A stretch of DNA of 62,658 nucleotides from Poseidonibacter ostreae. Lineage in GTDB: Bacteria > Campylobacterota > Campylobacteria > Campylobacterales > Arcobacteraceae. The stretch lies in assembly GCF_009208075.1 (NCBI RefSeq), contig NZ_WFKJ01000013.1:1-62658 (forward strand). Direction: 5' to 3'. The notes below the pieces were generated by a model, which made no database searches, was not told the origin of the DNA, and saw only the letters and a program-made list of their open reading frames with translations. A program made the translations under genes and the position numbers. This document shows positions 43,738 through 52,994 of the stretch, one piece after another; position 1 is the first letter of the stretch; each line of letters begins with the position of its first letter.

Positions 43738-44979
43738 CTATTTTATTTGATAATCTAAGGTTTTAAAATTTTTTACTTGTAATTCATTTTGCTGTTTTGT
43801 ATTTAGTTTCTTTTTTATTAATTTATTGATTAACTCTTTTCTTATTATTAAAGATGTTGTATCAATCCAATCTTTTCCACTTTTCCATCCATTTACATTT
43901 GGAGGATTAAATAAGTCTTGATCTAAATCTTTTCCATATTTTAATATCAAGTTATACTCTTTAGGTTTTAATTTTATATCACTAATTTTAAGAAAAGATA
44001 CAATTAATTCAACCGGAGATTTAATCATATTTGATTTATTTCTCCAAAAACTTTTACTTAATAAAATATTTCTCATCAATACTGAAATATCGTAATTTGA
44101 ATCTCTAAACTTTTTGGCAAATTCTAGAACCTCTTTTTTATTAATATCTTCACTAATAAACTCTTGATAAAGCTTTGTAGTAATAAAAATAGCAGTTTGT
44201 TTTTGCTTTAAAATTATATCAATAATAGAAGAACCATTAAAATTACCCTTTTCATTTAAAAAAGTTTTAACTCCATAATCATGATGTTTTTTTAATATTT
44301 TAAAAGTAGCTTTTCTTTTATTTACTCTATATCCTGTAAAAGCTCTTGCTGCTTCTTTTACATCATCTTCACTATAATTCCCCTCACCTAATGTAAATAG
44401 TTCTAAAAGCTCTCTTGCAAAGTTTTCATTTGGATGAGATTTTTTATTTGAATTATTATCTAAATATATTAGCATTGCTAAATCATGTGAACTTTTATGA
44501 AGTAAAGTAGAAAAACTGTCAAGTGCATTTTCTCTAAACAACATATTTTGTTCAAACATCATGTATGGAGACTTTACAACTTTATATTCACTTACAAAAT
44601 GGTTATGCCAAAAAAGTGTCATCTTTTCACGAAAAGAAAATCTAGGATTAATCATCATTTCATACCACCAAGATTTTATCTCTTGCATTTTTTTATTCTT
44701 CTGTTTTCTTAATTTTTTTCTTTTTTCTTTTGAAATTTCTTTTATTTTTTTGTTTATAATTGAAACATCTTTAATATTTTTTGGTTTTTTATAAATATCT
44801 TTTGAATTTCCTTTTTGCAGTAATAAATCAACTGCTTCTTCCTTTGTAAGTTTTTGAAATAATTTTATTTCATCTTTAGTAAAGCCAAAAGAAGTACGAT
44901 TTAACAAATGTTTTGATTCTTCTAAGCTCAAAGAAAATAATGAAAGTGTAAAAAATAAAAGAATAAATAAACTCTTCAT
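43738..44979 (-). CDS. DUF1800 exported protein
   Basis: 413 residues from ATG at 44979. A longer frame up to 45225 runs through the opposite-strand 84-residue gene and looks like a shadow. From this ATG there is a clean signal peptide (MKSLFILLFFTLSLFSLS). The family marks are HLLNRTSFGFTKDEI, MTLFWHNHFVS, NENFARELLELFTLGEG and PPNVNGWKSGKDWID. It is paired with DUF1501 in one operon; the biochemical role is unknown. Confidence 0.85.
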   Translation of the reverse strand: MKSLFILLFFTLSLFSLSLEESKHLLNRTSFGFTKDEIKLFQKLTKEEAVDLLLQKGNSKDIYKKPKNIKDVSIINKKIKEISKEKRKKLRKQKNKKMQEIKSWWYEMMINPRFSFREKMTLFWHNHFVSEYKVVKSPYMMFEQNMLFRENALDSFSTLLHKSSHDLAMLIYLDNNSNKKSHPNENFARELLELFTLGEGNYSEDDVKEAARAFTGYRVNKRKATFKILKKHHDYGVKTFLNEKGNFNGSSIIDIILKQKQTAIFITTKLYQEFISEDINKKEVLEFAKKFRDSNYDISVLMRNILLSKSFWRNKSNMIKSPVELIVSFLKISDIKLKPKEYNLILKYGKDLDQDLFNPPNVNGWKSGKDWIDTTSLIIRKELINKLIKKKLNTKQQNELQVKNFKTLDYQIK

Positions 44980-45076
44980 AACTAGCCTTTTAAAATTGAT
45001 ATTAAAAGTATAATAAAAAATTGTGATAAAAAGTATAATTTTTTTTGATATACTTTCAAAAAAATTAGGAAAATTT

Positions 45077-45331
45077 ATGAGTAAGATAACAGAACTTGAA
45101 AAACTATTAAAAGAAGATGTGATACCTGAAATTGATGAAAATATTGATGAATTAATGGATATAGTAGATGGTAAAAAAAGTACAAAAGAAGATAAAGACG
45201 AATTAAAATACATGGAAGATATCAAATTATATTTTGATGAAGTACTTCTAGATATTGAAAGTAATAACTTAAAAGATGAAGATGCAGTTGAAATCTTAGA
45301 AGTTTTAGAAGAAATGAGAATAGATAAATAA
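45077..45331 (+). CDS. Small acidic helical protein of unknown function
   Basis: 84 residues from ATG at 45077, preceded by a TAGGAAAATTT ribosome site; an in-frame ATG at 45023 adds an unlikely hydrophobic stretch. The protein is acidic and predicted mostly helical (TELEKLLKEDVIPEIDENI, YMEDIKLYFDEVLLDIESNN). No family recognised. Its stop is 1 bp before the YeeE-type transporter start, so the two are translated together. Confidence 0.65.
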   Translation: MSKITELEKLLKEDVIPEIDENIDELMDIVDGKKSTKEDKDELKYMEDIKLYFDEVLLDIESNNLKDEDAVEILEVLEEMRIDK

Positions 45332-45332
45332 T

Positions 45333-46412
45333 ATGTTTGAATTAGAAATATTTGAAACCGTAAATATCTTAGGATTAGTACTTGGTACTATTTTTGGAAT
45401 GGTTGCACAAAAACAACAATTTTGTTTTTCTGGTTCTATTAAAGATTATATTCTTACAAAGTCAACAAAAAGAGGAGCTTCTGTAATAATGGCAATGATA
45501 GTTGCAATTATTGCAACTGCTATTATGTCTTCTATTTTTGAACTTGATTTAAGTGAGTCAAAATACTATAAAGAAAATATTAACTACTTTGTAATTATTG
45601 CTGGTGGAATATTATTTGGTATTGGTATGATGTTAGCAGATGGTTGTGGAAATAGACAATTAATCAAATTTGCACAAGGGGATAATAACTCTTTAATCAC
45701 TATTATTTTTATTGGTATTTTTGCTTATGCAACGACTAAAGGACTATTATATGGTGTAATGTCACCTATTATAAATAATGAAACTTTGATTCAATTATCT
45801 TCTTATATACCAAATATCACTATGAATATATACTTAGTTTTAGCTGTTTTAGTAGCTATATTATTATTTATAATCAAAAAAGTTAAAAGAATATTCACTC
45901 TTTGGGATGGTGTTGTAGTCGGTATTTTAATTTCACTAGCATGGTATATCTCAGGTGTTGTAGGTGCTGAGAGTATGGAAAGAGAGATCGCCCTTGATGG
46001 AATAACTTTTGTTTATCCAACTGCTAAAACTGTTGAGCTATTTATGTATTATGAAGTAAATGAATTTTCATTTCCTATTGCATTAGTATGTGGTGTTTTA
46101 CTAGGTACTTTTATAATGTCATTTATAAATAAAAAATATAGCTTTGGATGTACAGCAGCTCAAAATATCAATAGAACAAAATACAATATGATAGGTGGAG
46201 CACTTATGGGAACAGGTGGTGTTTTATCAATTGGTTGTACAGTAGGACAAGGGCTTACAGGTCTTTCAACACTTGCTTTTGCATCTGCTTTAGCTATTAT
46301 TTCAATAATGGTTTCAGGTACAATAACAGCACTTATTTTAAATAGAAAAAATAAATTACCAATGTGTTTTATTTTCGAATGGGAAGATAATCCAACTGAT
46401 TATCAAATATAA
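45333..46412 (+). CDS. YeeE/YedE-family membrane transporter
   Basis: 359 residues with about ten helices. Motifs are KQQFCFSGSIKDYI near residue 27, MMLADGCGNRQLIKFAQGD near residue 98, and YSFGCTAAQNINRTKYNMIGG with GGVLSIGCTVGQGLTGLS near the end. Cysteines in these repeated motifs relay thiosulfate or other sulfur species in YeeE. It is likely a sulfur-compound importer. A palindromic terminator follows at 46415. Confidence 0.85.
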   Translation: MFELEIFETVNILGLVLGTIFGMVAQKQQFCFSGSIKDYILTKSTKRGASVIMAMIVAIIATAIMSSIFELDLSESKYYKENINYFVIIAGGILFGIGMMLADGCGNRQLIKFAQGDNNSLITIIFIGIFAYATTKGLLYGVMSPIINNETLIQLSSYIPNITMNIYLVLAVLVAILLFIIKKVKRIFTLWDGVVVGILISLAWYISGVVGAESMEREIALDGITFVYPTAKTVELFMYYEVNEFSFPIALVCGVLLGTFIMSFINKKYSFGCTAAQNINRTKYNMIGGALMGTGGVLSIGCTVGQGLTGLSTLAFASALAIISIMVSGTITALILNRKNKLPMCFIFEWEDNPTDYQI

Positions 46413-46414
46413 AT

Positions 46415-46432
46415 AAAAGGTTTAAACCTTTT
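46415..46432 (+). terminator. Terminator hairpin after the YeeE-type gene
   Basis: Perfect 18-bp palindrome AAAAGGTTTAAACCTTTT followed by GTTTATAT. The usable stem is 6 bp with a TTTAAA loop. It lies 3 bp after the stop codon. Confidence 0.6.
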
Positions 46433-46555
46433 GTTTATATATTAATTAATTTTCGGTCTTCATTATTTCTACTTAATAACTTTTTAAATAATTACAACTT
46501 GCTTTTTTTCCAGTTTTCCCATAAAATAAATATAATTAAAAATAGGGAAAATAAA

Positions 46556-47557
46556 ATGAAGAATATTATAGATTTTAGAAGTGATACGGTAACAAAACCT
46601 TCTAAAAAAATGAAAAAGTTTATGTTTAAAGCTCCCCTTGGTGATGATGTATATAAAGAAGACCCAAGTGTAAATAAACTTGAAAAAACTATGAAAAAGA
46701 TGGCTAAAAAAGAAGCTGCTTTATTTGTAAGCTCTGGTACTTTATCTAATCTATTAGCCTTATTATCGCATTGTAAAAGAGGTGATGAATACATTTGTGG
46801 ACAAGATGCTCATATATATAAATATGAAGCTGGTGGTGGAGCAGTCGTAGGAAGTATACAACCCCAACCAATAGAGTTTGAAGAAAATGCAACTTTAGAT
46901 ATCAATAAAATAAAAGAAAAAATAAAACCCGATGATGCACATTTTGCAAAAACAAAACTTTTATGTTTGGAAAACACTCACCATGGACAAAGTCTTAGTT
47001 TAGACTATATAAAAGAAGTATCAGCTTTTGCTAAAGAAAATAAACTTTTATTACATTTAGATGGGGCAAGAATCTTTAATGCTTTAATAGAAGAAGATTT
47101 ACAATTAGATGAAATATGTGAACATTTTGATTCTATTTCTATATGTTTATCAAAAGGTTTAGGCACTCCTGCTGGTTCTATACTTTTAGGTTCTAAAAAA
47201 TTTATAAAAAAAGCTATAAAATATAGAAAAATGTTAGGTGGAGGTATGAGGCAAGCTGGTATTTTAGCCGCTGCTGGAATATATGCTTTAAAATATAATA
47301 TGCAAGGTTTAGAAAAAGATCATCTAAAAGCTTCTTTATTATCAAAAGAATTAAATAAACTAAAAGATATAGAGGTTTTATCTCATCATACAAATATGAT
47401 TTTTATAAAAGTAAAAAATGAAGATTTACTAAAAAAATATTTAAAAGAAAATGACATTTTAGTAGGTGGTTCTTATAATAAACTACGATTAGTATGTCAT
47501 AGAGATATTAGCCAAGAAGATATAGATAAAACAATAGAAGTATTTAAAGCCTTTTAA
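46556..47557 (+). CDS. ltaE: Low-specificity L-threonine aldolase-like PLP enzyme
   Basis: 333 residues from ATG at 46556 (AGGGAAAATAAA upstream; an earlier ATG at 46499 adds a non-conserved tail). It begins IIDFRSDTVTKPSKKM, the GLY1/LtaE start. The active lysine is in SICLSKGLGTPAGSILLGS near residue 203, and HLDGARIFNAL near residue 163 binds the cofactor. It splits L-threonine or L-allo-threonine to glycine and acetaldehyde. Monocistronic, ending before a hairpin. Confidence 0.88.
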   Translation: MKNIIDFRSDTVTKPSKKMKKFMFKAPLGDDVYKEDPSVNKLEKTMKKMAKKEAALFVSSGTLSNLLALLSHCKRGDEYICGQDAHIYKYEAGGGAVVGSIQPQPIEFEENATLDINKIKEKIKPDDAHFAKTKLLCLENTHHGQSLSLDYIKEVSAFAKENKLLLHLDGARIFNALIEEDLQLDEICEHFDSISICLSKGLGTPAGSILLGSKKFIKKAIKYRKMLGGGMRQAGILAAAGIYALKYNMQGLEKDHLKASLLSKELNKLKDIEVLSHHTNMIFIKVKNEDLLKKYLKENDILVGGSYNKLRLVCHRDISQEDIDKTIEVFKAF

Positions 47558-47580
47558 GAATTTAAAAGAGAATTAAGATA

Positions 47581-47613
47581 ACACTTTACTTAGTTGACTA
47601 ATAAGTAAAGTGT
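47581..47613. terminator. Hairpin between convergent ltaE-like and TPR genes
   Basis: Perfect 12-bp arms ACACTTTACTTA (47581-47592) and TAAGTAAAGTGT (47602-47613) with a 9-base loop. No clear T run follows on either strand, so termination efficiency is uncertain, but the position between convergent genes supports it. Confidence 0.55.
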
Positions 47614-47631
47614 CTCAGAAATTTTAAAATT

Positions 47632-50091
47632 TTAAATAATTTTTCTAAGAATCTCTATTGAACTTATAAAACATAAATCAGATTTAGTTTTATCTAAATG
47701 ATTTTTTAATTCTACACCTGGGTGAATAAAATTTCGATAGACTCTAGACAAATTTGTAAGTGGGAAAAAGTCATTACCAAAATACTTCTTATCATCAATA
47801 AATGAAATTAAATCAAATAGAACACAATCATAAAGATTTTTCTTTATAATTTTACCAGATGTATTTTTATACTCAACTTTTTTGATTTTTTTTCTTTCAC
47901 AATAATAAGTAAGTATTAATTCAACAAATGAACCAGATAAGATAATTGTAGATTTTTTATTTCCGACAAGATAATTAAAGATTAACTCATTGTAATCACG
48001 ACTTATCAAAGGGCGATATTTTTTATTAATTTTAATAATTCTTTTAGAAGTTTCTGTATAATTAAGTTCATTTAATTGAAATATTGAAATATTATTTAAC
48101 CCTGTTAGCCATTCTTGAGGTAGATTTATTTCAGATACCATATCCCTTAATATAGTTACTTCTCTATCAATATACGGATTTATTTGGAAATATGGAATAT
48201 CATATTCATCAGTTTCTTCTACTTTAATAATATAATTTTTAGAAATCCAGTTATTCTTTAATTCCATTGCTTTTTTCTCATTAGTACTCATTAAAATAGG
48301 AAACATTTCATTTTGAATTGGTAAATTCCAATTGTCAAAATCATCCTCTTTTCTACAATTTAATAGAAAGATATAAAGAGATTCTAAAGTAAAGAAATTT
48401 TCAGATTTTAATAATTCCACCGCATTTAAAAAAATCTTATTTAGTGCATCTTTCTTATGAGTTTGATTTATCATTTTTTTTTGCTTATCTAAAGTGTTTT
48501 CTAAATTAGTTTTTATTAAAGTATCATCACTTTCCAAAGACAATGCTTTTTGGTACATATCTATTGCTTCATCAAATTTATCTTCTTTCTCATAAAGATT
48601 TGCAAGATTATTTAAGAGAGCACTTGATTCTCCTTTTATTCTAAGATTCTTATGATAAGCATATTTAGCTTTATCGACTTTCTCTAACTTATTAAAAGCA
48701 TAAGCAACCTCAAACCAAATATCTAGTTTATCAACTTCTTCCGTTGAAAAGTTCTCATAAAGTTCGATAATTAATTCATATTCTTTTTGATTGTGAAGTT
48801 CTTGAATAATAAACTCTAAACTTGATAAGAAAACTTTTCGAAATGAATATTCTTCTTTTAATATTGCACTTAAGTCTATGATTAAATCATCAATACTTTT
48901 ATCTGATTCAATAAGATTATAAAATACACTATGATATGCCTCCCTTAACTCAATAAATAAGAAGTCATAGTGATATGTATTGAGATATTTAATTGATTTT
49001 TTAATTGTATTTAAACATAAGGTTTCTTCTCCAATATTTTTATAAAGAGAATATTTCAATAGTTCAATTTTTCCTAAAATATCTTTATCAGTTTGTCTTT
49101 TCTTAAGGACATTTAATTTTTTAATTACATCCTTTTCATTTTCAAGTAAATATATTCCAACACATATTGAAGAATCAAAATAGATTGGCATATCACCAAA
49201 CCAATCATCAATGATAAATTGTTTAGTAATTTCCATTTTACTTAGAAGAATTGTAAAATCATCATAATCTTTATTATCTACACACATTAATACTCCAATC
49301 AATCCAAACCAGAAGTTATCAGTATTTTTCTCTTTATTAAAGTTATCAAAGAAAATTTCTTTTGCTTTATTTATATTTCCTTCTGAATAATAAATATTTG
49401 CTAATTCTAATTGTAATGCAAATTCAGATTTAGGATTGACATTAATACCTTTTGCTTGATTAATTAATTCACGTGATTTTTCAAAATTCTTTATTGATAA
49501 CTCTATTTTAGATAATTTATATAATAGATGAGTCGAATTAAATTTATTTTTTACAGCCAAAAGAACTTTCTTCTGATTGTCAACTTCCCCAATCTTAAGA
49601 TATATATCAGAAAGAGTAATTACAAAATCTAAATTTTCTGGAAACTTTTTAATTGCATCTTTAAATAATTGTATAATTTTGTAATTATTTTGATATATAT
49701 AATGTAATTCAGTTATAGTATTCTCAGGATACTTTTCATATTCTAATGCTTGCTCAAAGTATTTTCGAGAGAGATCTTTATCATACAGTGGGTTTTCATT
49801 TCCTATATATGTTTGTTTCCCATAATTTCTTCCTAAGGTGTAATTTATAAACCCACCAGCATTTTTTTCATAATCTTTAGTAAGAGCAATTTTCAACTCT
49901 TTTGAAGAATCAATAAACTTATCTTCATCAAGGTAAATTATTCCAAGTAGATAGTTAGCTCCAAGTTTATCTGGAAAGTCATTATTAATCTGAATACAAA
50001 TCTTTTTAGCACCTACAAAGTCTTTTTTATTGTACTTCTCCCAAGCACTTGCAATCATAATCTTATATTTATCATCAACTTTATTTGTCAT
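47632..50091 (-). CDS. Large TPR-repeat protein with a possible HEPN-like C-terminal domain
   Basis: 819 residues, no signal or membrane helix. Tetratricopeptide-like repeats run through most of the first 550 residues (for example GANYLLGIIYLDEDKFIDSS near residue 39 and LLNNLANLYEKEDKFDEAID near residue 497). The last 200 residues are different and end with LTNLSRVYRNFIHPGVELKN, whose RNxxH pattern resembles HEPN RNase-type domains. The TPR part suggests protein binding. Function unknown. It stands alone between convergent and same-strand genes. Confidence 0.68.
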   Translation of the reverse strand: MTNKVDDKYKIMIASAWEKYNKKDFVGAKKICIQINNDFPDKLGANYLLGIIYLDEDKFIDSSKELKIALTKDYEKNAGGFINYTLGRNYGKQTYIGNENPLYDKDLSRKYFEQALEYEKYPENTITELHYIYQNNYKIIQLFKDAIKKFPENLDFVITLSDIYLKIGEVDNQKKVLLAVKNKFNSTHLLYKLSKIELSIKNFEKSRELINQAKGINVNPKSEFALQLELANIYYSEGNINKAKEIFFDNFNKEKNTDNFWFGLIGVLMCVDNKDYDDFTILLSKMEITKQFIIDDWFGDMPIYFDSSICVGIYLLENEKDVIKKLNVLKKRQTDKDILGKIELLKYSLYKNIGEETLCLNTIKKSIKYLNTYHYDFLFIELREAYHSVFYNLIESDKSIDDLIIDLSAILKEEYSFRKVFLSSLEFIIQELHNQKEYELIIELYENFSTEEVDKLDIWFEVAYAFNKLEKVDKAKYAYHKNLRIKGESSALLNNLANLYEKEDKFDEAIDMYQKALSLESDDTLIKTNLENTLDKQKKMINQTHKKDALNKIFLNAVELLKSENFFTLESLYIFLLNCRKEDDFDNWNLPIQNEMFPILMSTNEKKAMELKNNWISKNYIIKVEETDEYDIPYFQINPYIDREVTILRDMVSEINLPQEWLTGLNNISIFQLNELNYTETSKRIIKINKKYRPLISRDYNELIFNYLVGNKKSTIILSGSFVELILTYYCERKKIKKVEYKNTSGKIIKKNLYDCVLFDLISFIDDKKYFGNDFFPLTNLSRVYRNFIHPGVELKNHLDKTKSDLCFISSIEILRKII

Positions 50092-50255
50092 AATTTAAAC
50101 TATCCTCTGAAATATTTTGATTAATACTCTTTATTTAAAGGAAAGTATAGTCCTATGTAACTTAAAATAAATTATTTAATAATTTTTTATTTAATATAAT
50201 TTGTTTTATTTTAAGAGCTAATCATGGTTAGAAAACTATTTTCTATTTTTAAATA

Positions 50256-51026
50256 TTAACTACTCATTTTAAACAAAATAATAGATGTAGCAATAGCTGC
50301 ATTTAAGCTTGTAACTTCTTCATGAATATCAATTTTTAGTATATTATCTGATAATTCAAAAATCTCTTCATCAACTCCAAAACCTTCATTTCCAATAACA
50401 ATACCAGCTTTAGTAGGGAAAGTATAATCTTTTAAACTAATTGCATTTTCAGCATTTGCAGTTGTTGATATAGTATACCCCTGCTCTTTCAGTTTTACCA
50501 AATCATCTTTTAAAGCACTTGACTTATAAACGTTTACATTAAATAAATTTCCAGTAGAAACTCTAATACATCTTCTTATAAATGGTGAACAAGTTTTTTC
50601 ATCAATGATTAAAGTCCCAATATCAAAAGCAGCACAAGAACGTACTATTGAACCTACATTTTCAGGAGATGTAAGTCCGTTTAAAACTACTATATTTCCT
50701 TTGATCTCATCAAAGCTAATAAACTGCGGTTTATCAATAAGAGCTAACATTCCTTGATGAATTTTATGTCCTACTATTTCTTTCATTAGTTCAGTTGATG
50801 CTGTTAGTATTGGGAAGTTTATATCTTTACAATTTTGTTGTAGAAAATCTAAATGCTCAGGAGTTATAAAAACTTTATGTATTTTAATATTTGCACTAAA
50901 TAGTTTTTTAAAAACTGTTGTACTCTCAACAACTACATACTTTTCATCATGAGCTGATTTTCGTAAAGAGATAAACTCTTTTATTTGTGGGTCATTAATA
51001 TCTTTAATATTTGTAATCTCTTGCAT
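50256..51026 (-). CDS. TrmH/SpoU-family RNA 2'-O-methyltransferase
   Basis: 256 residues. The first 100 form a substrate-binding domain. The SPOUT knot begins VLNGLTSPENVGSIVRSCAAF near residue 120 (motif 1) and continues with IVIGNEGFGVDEEI (motif 2) and IDIHEEVTSLNAAIATSIILF (motif 3), all intact. It methylates ribose in rRNA or tRNA using SAM; the target is unknown. Monocistronic. Confidence 0.88.
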   Translation of the reverse strand: MQEITNIKDINDPQIKEFISLRKSAHDEKYVVVESTTVFKKLFSANIKIHKVFITPEHLDFLQQNCKDINFPILTASTELMKEIVGHKIHQGMLALIDKPQFISFDEIKGNIVVLNGLTSPENVGSIVRSCAAFDIGTLIIDEKTCSPFIRRCIRVSTGNLFNVNVYKSSALKDDLVKLKEQGYTISTTANAENAISLKDYTFPTKAGIVIGNEGFGVDEEIFELSDNILKIDIHEEVTSLNAAIATSIILFKMSS

Positions 51027-51119
51027 AATTTATATAAACCTTTTTTCTTAATAAGAATGGATTATAACAAAAGTTTAATATAAAGAGTATACTCAATCAT
51101 TCAAATAAAGGCTAAAAAA

Positions 51120-51647
51120 ATGTTTAATAAAAATGATATGAAAATTGCAAAACTAGGAGAGCCGGTTCTTAGGAAGAAAGCAAAGAAAATAAAAGATATT
51201 CAAAGTATAGAAACGCAAAAACTAATATCAGCTATGTTAACTTGCGTAAAAAAATCAAATGGCGTAGGATTAGCTGCACCTCAAATATTTATTTCTAAAC
51301 AAATTATGATTATTTCATCAAAACCAAATGCAAGATATCCACATGCTCCACATATGGAAGATACTGTGATTATAAATCCAAAGATTATCAAAACATCTAA
51401 GGCTATGACAAAAGATTGGGAAGGATGTTTAAGTATTCCTGGAATTAGAGCTAAAGTTCCAAGATTTAATAAAATCAAAATTCAATATGAAACAAGAGAA
51501 GGACAAATAGAAAGACGAACTTTCAAAGGTTTCATAGCAAGAGTCTTTCAACATGAATATGATCATTTAATAGGTTTAGTTTTCATTGATAGAGTAGAAA
51601 CTACAAAAGATATAATTACAGAAGAAGTTTATTTTAGAACTATCTAA
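51120..51647 (+). CDS. def: Peptide deformylase
   Basis: 175 residues. The three motifs are present: GVGLAAPQIF near residue 48, EGCLSIPGIRA near residue 101 (metal Cys) and QHEYDHLIG near residue 143 (HExxH metal and catalytic site). It removes the formyl group from new proteins. The start has MKIAKLGEPVLRKKAKKI, as in Campylobacterota enzymes. It converges on the DMT gene with an 8-bp overlap. Confidence 0.93.
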   Translation: MFNKNDMKIAKLGEPVLRKKAKKIKDIQSIETQKLISAMLTCVKKSNGVGLAAPQIFISKQIMIISSKPNARYPHAPHMEDTVIINPKIIKTSKAMTKDWEGCLSIPGIRAKVPRFNKIKIQYETREGQIERRTFKGFIARVFQHEYDHLIGLVFIDRVETTKDIITEEVYFRTI

Positions 51648-52527
51648 AAAAGAACTTCTTTATAGCTTTTAAATATGAGGCTGAACTTACAAAAGAACCT
51701 ACAATAATAAAGATACAAGCTAATGTAATAGCCGTAGTAAACTGTGCATATCCTAAGACTACAAGTAAAAGAGTAGACAACAATGGCGTAAAATATGATA
51801 TTGAACCAAGTAGTTTTATATCTGCATTTTTAACCGCATAATCCCATAAGTAAAATGCCCCACCAACAGGTCCAAGTCCTAGTAATAATATTCCGAAAAG
51901 TTCTGTAGCATCTGGAATAACCGTAGTTTCAAATATAAAATGACAAATACCAGATAATACAGCCGTTGCTATACAAAAGCCAGTAACGGCAAAAGTAGGA
52001 ACATGAGCTAATGTTCTAGAGATAACTGAATATGATGACCAGATTAAAGCTGCAATTACTGCAAATATATATCCCCACATGTATTGAGTTTCAAAAGAAA
52101 AACTTCCACCTTTTGAAACTAAAAGAAAGGCACCAAATAATCCTAATAATGCTCCTAAGATATGAAACCATCTTAACCTTTCATTTGGTAAAAAAGATGA
52201 AAAAAGAACTATTAATAATGGCCATAAATAGTTTATCAAGTTTGCCTCAACAGCAGGAGCATTTTTAATTGCTAAAAAATAAAAAAAGTGATATCCGAAT
52301 AAACCACTTATTCCAATAATCCAAGCTTTTGAAGGAACTTTAAATAATTCTTTTACATGTACTTTTTGTTTTTTGAATATTATAAGTCCAACAATAGATG
52401 CTACAACAAAAGACATTGAAGTTAATTCAAATGCTGGAATATCTGTAGTAAATATTGAAAAAAGTGCAAGTGATGAATACAATAGAATAGTAAGAACTCC
52501 GTATATATTTCCTCTTCTTGCTTGCAC
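51640..52527 (-). CDS. EamA-type drug/metabolite transporter
   Basis: 295 residues with ten helices in two EamA repeats. Recognisable are ALFSIFTTDIPAFELTSMSFVVA (helix 2 of repeat one), NAPAVEANLINYLWPLLIVL and ALIWSSYSVISRTLA, typical of DMT carriers. The substrate is not known; amino acid or metabolite export is likely. It follows the zinc-ribbon membrane protein with a 1-bp overlap. Confidence 0.85.
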   Translation of the reverse strand: MQARRGNIYGVLTILLYSSLALFSIFTTDIPAFELTSMSFVVASIVGLIIFKKQKVHVKELFKVPSKAWIIGISGLFGYHFFYFLAIKNAPAVEANLINYLWPLLIVLFSSFLPNERLRWFHILGALLGLFGAFLLVSKGGSFSFETQYMWGYIFAVIAALIWSSYSVISRTLAHVPTFAVTGFCIATAVLSGICHFIFETTVIPDATELFGILLLGLGPVGGAFYLWDYAVKNADIKLLGSISYFTPLLSTLLLVVLGYAQFTTAITLACIFIIVGSFVSSASYLKAIKKFFFR

Positions 52528-52841
52528 TAGTCAACTTTAATTGTTGGCATATTATTTTCAAGTTTTCTATCAATATAACAAAAAGCAAAGAATAATAAAA
52601 CTAACCAAGAAGCAAATATTACACCTGAAAAAGTTGTTGTTTGAGCAAAATTCATTACATAATATGAATCTAAGAAAGCTACTGCAATAGCTATTAATAC
52701 CCAAATATAGTATTTTATTCCTCTTTTTAACTTAAACTTATTATTACATGAGGGACAAGTATATCTTCCTAAAAAACTTTTAAAATATAACTTTGAATCT
52801 AATTTAACTTTTGCATCACAATGTGGGCATTTCATAGGCAA
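52527..52841 (-). CDS. Zinc-ribbon membrane protein of unknown function
   Basis: 104 residues. The first 40 have a four-cysteine ribbon (CPHC at residue 5 and CPSC at about residue 29), then two membrane helices (YYIWVLIAIAVAFLDSYYVM and FASWLVLLFFAFCYI). Such small proteins are common but uncharacterised. It shares one base with the DMT gene's start and is probably its operon partner. Confidence 0.7.
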   Translation of the reverse strand: MPMKCPHCDAKVKLDSKLYFKSFLGRYTCPSCNNKFKLKRGIKYYIWVLIAIAVAFLDSYYVMNFAQTTTFSGVIFASWLVLLFFAFCYIDRKLENNMPTIKVD

Positions 52842-52994
52842 TCTTTATAATAATTTCTGTAAGGATACTATATTAATTATTACTGATAGCTTTTATTAAA
52901 CTAAACTTAATAATTAAAACTAGAATAAAATCTTCTTGGTTTTTTTATTTATCTTGATAAACTATAATAATTATTTTAATAAAAAGGATAAATT

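Noticed and set aside
45000-45225. N-terminal extension of the DUF1800 gene
   Set aside because: The added residues are Ser/Phe/Ile-rich antisense of the 84-residue plus-strand gene; a clean signal peptide starts at 44979.
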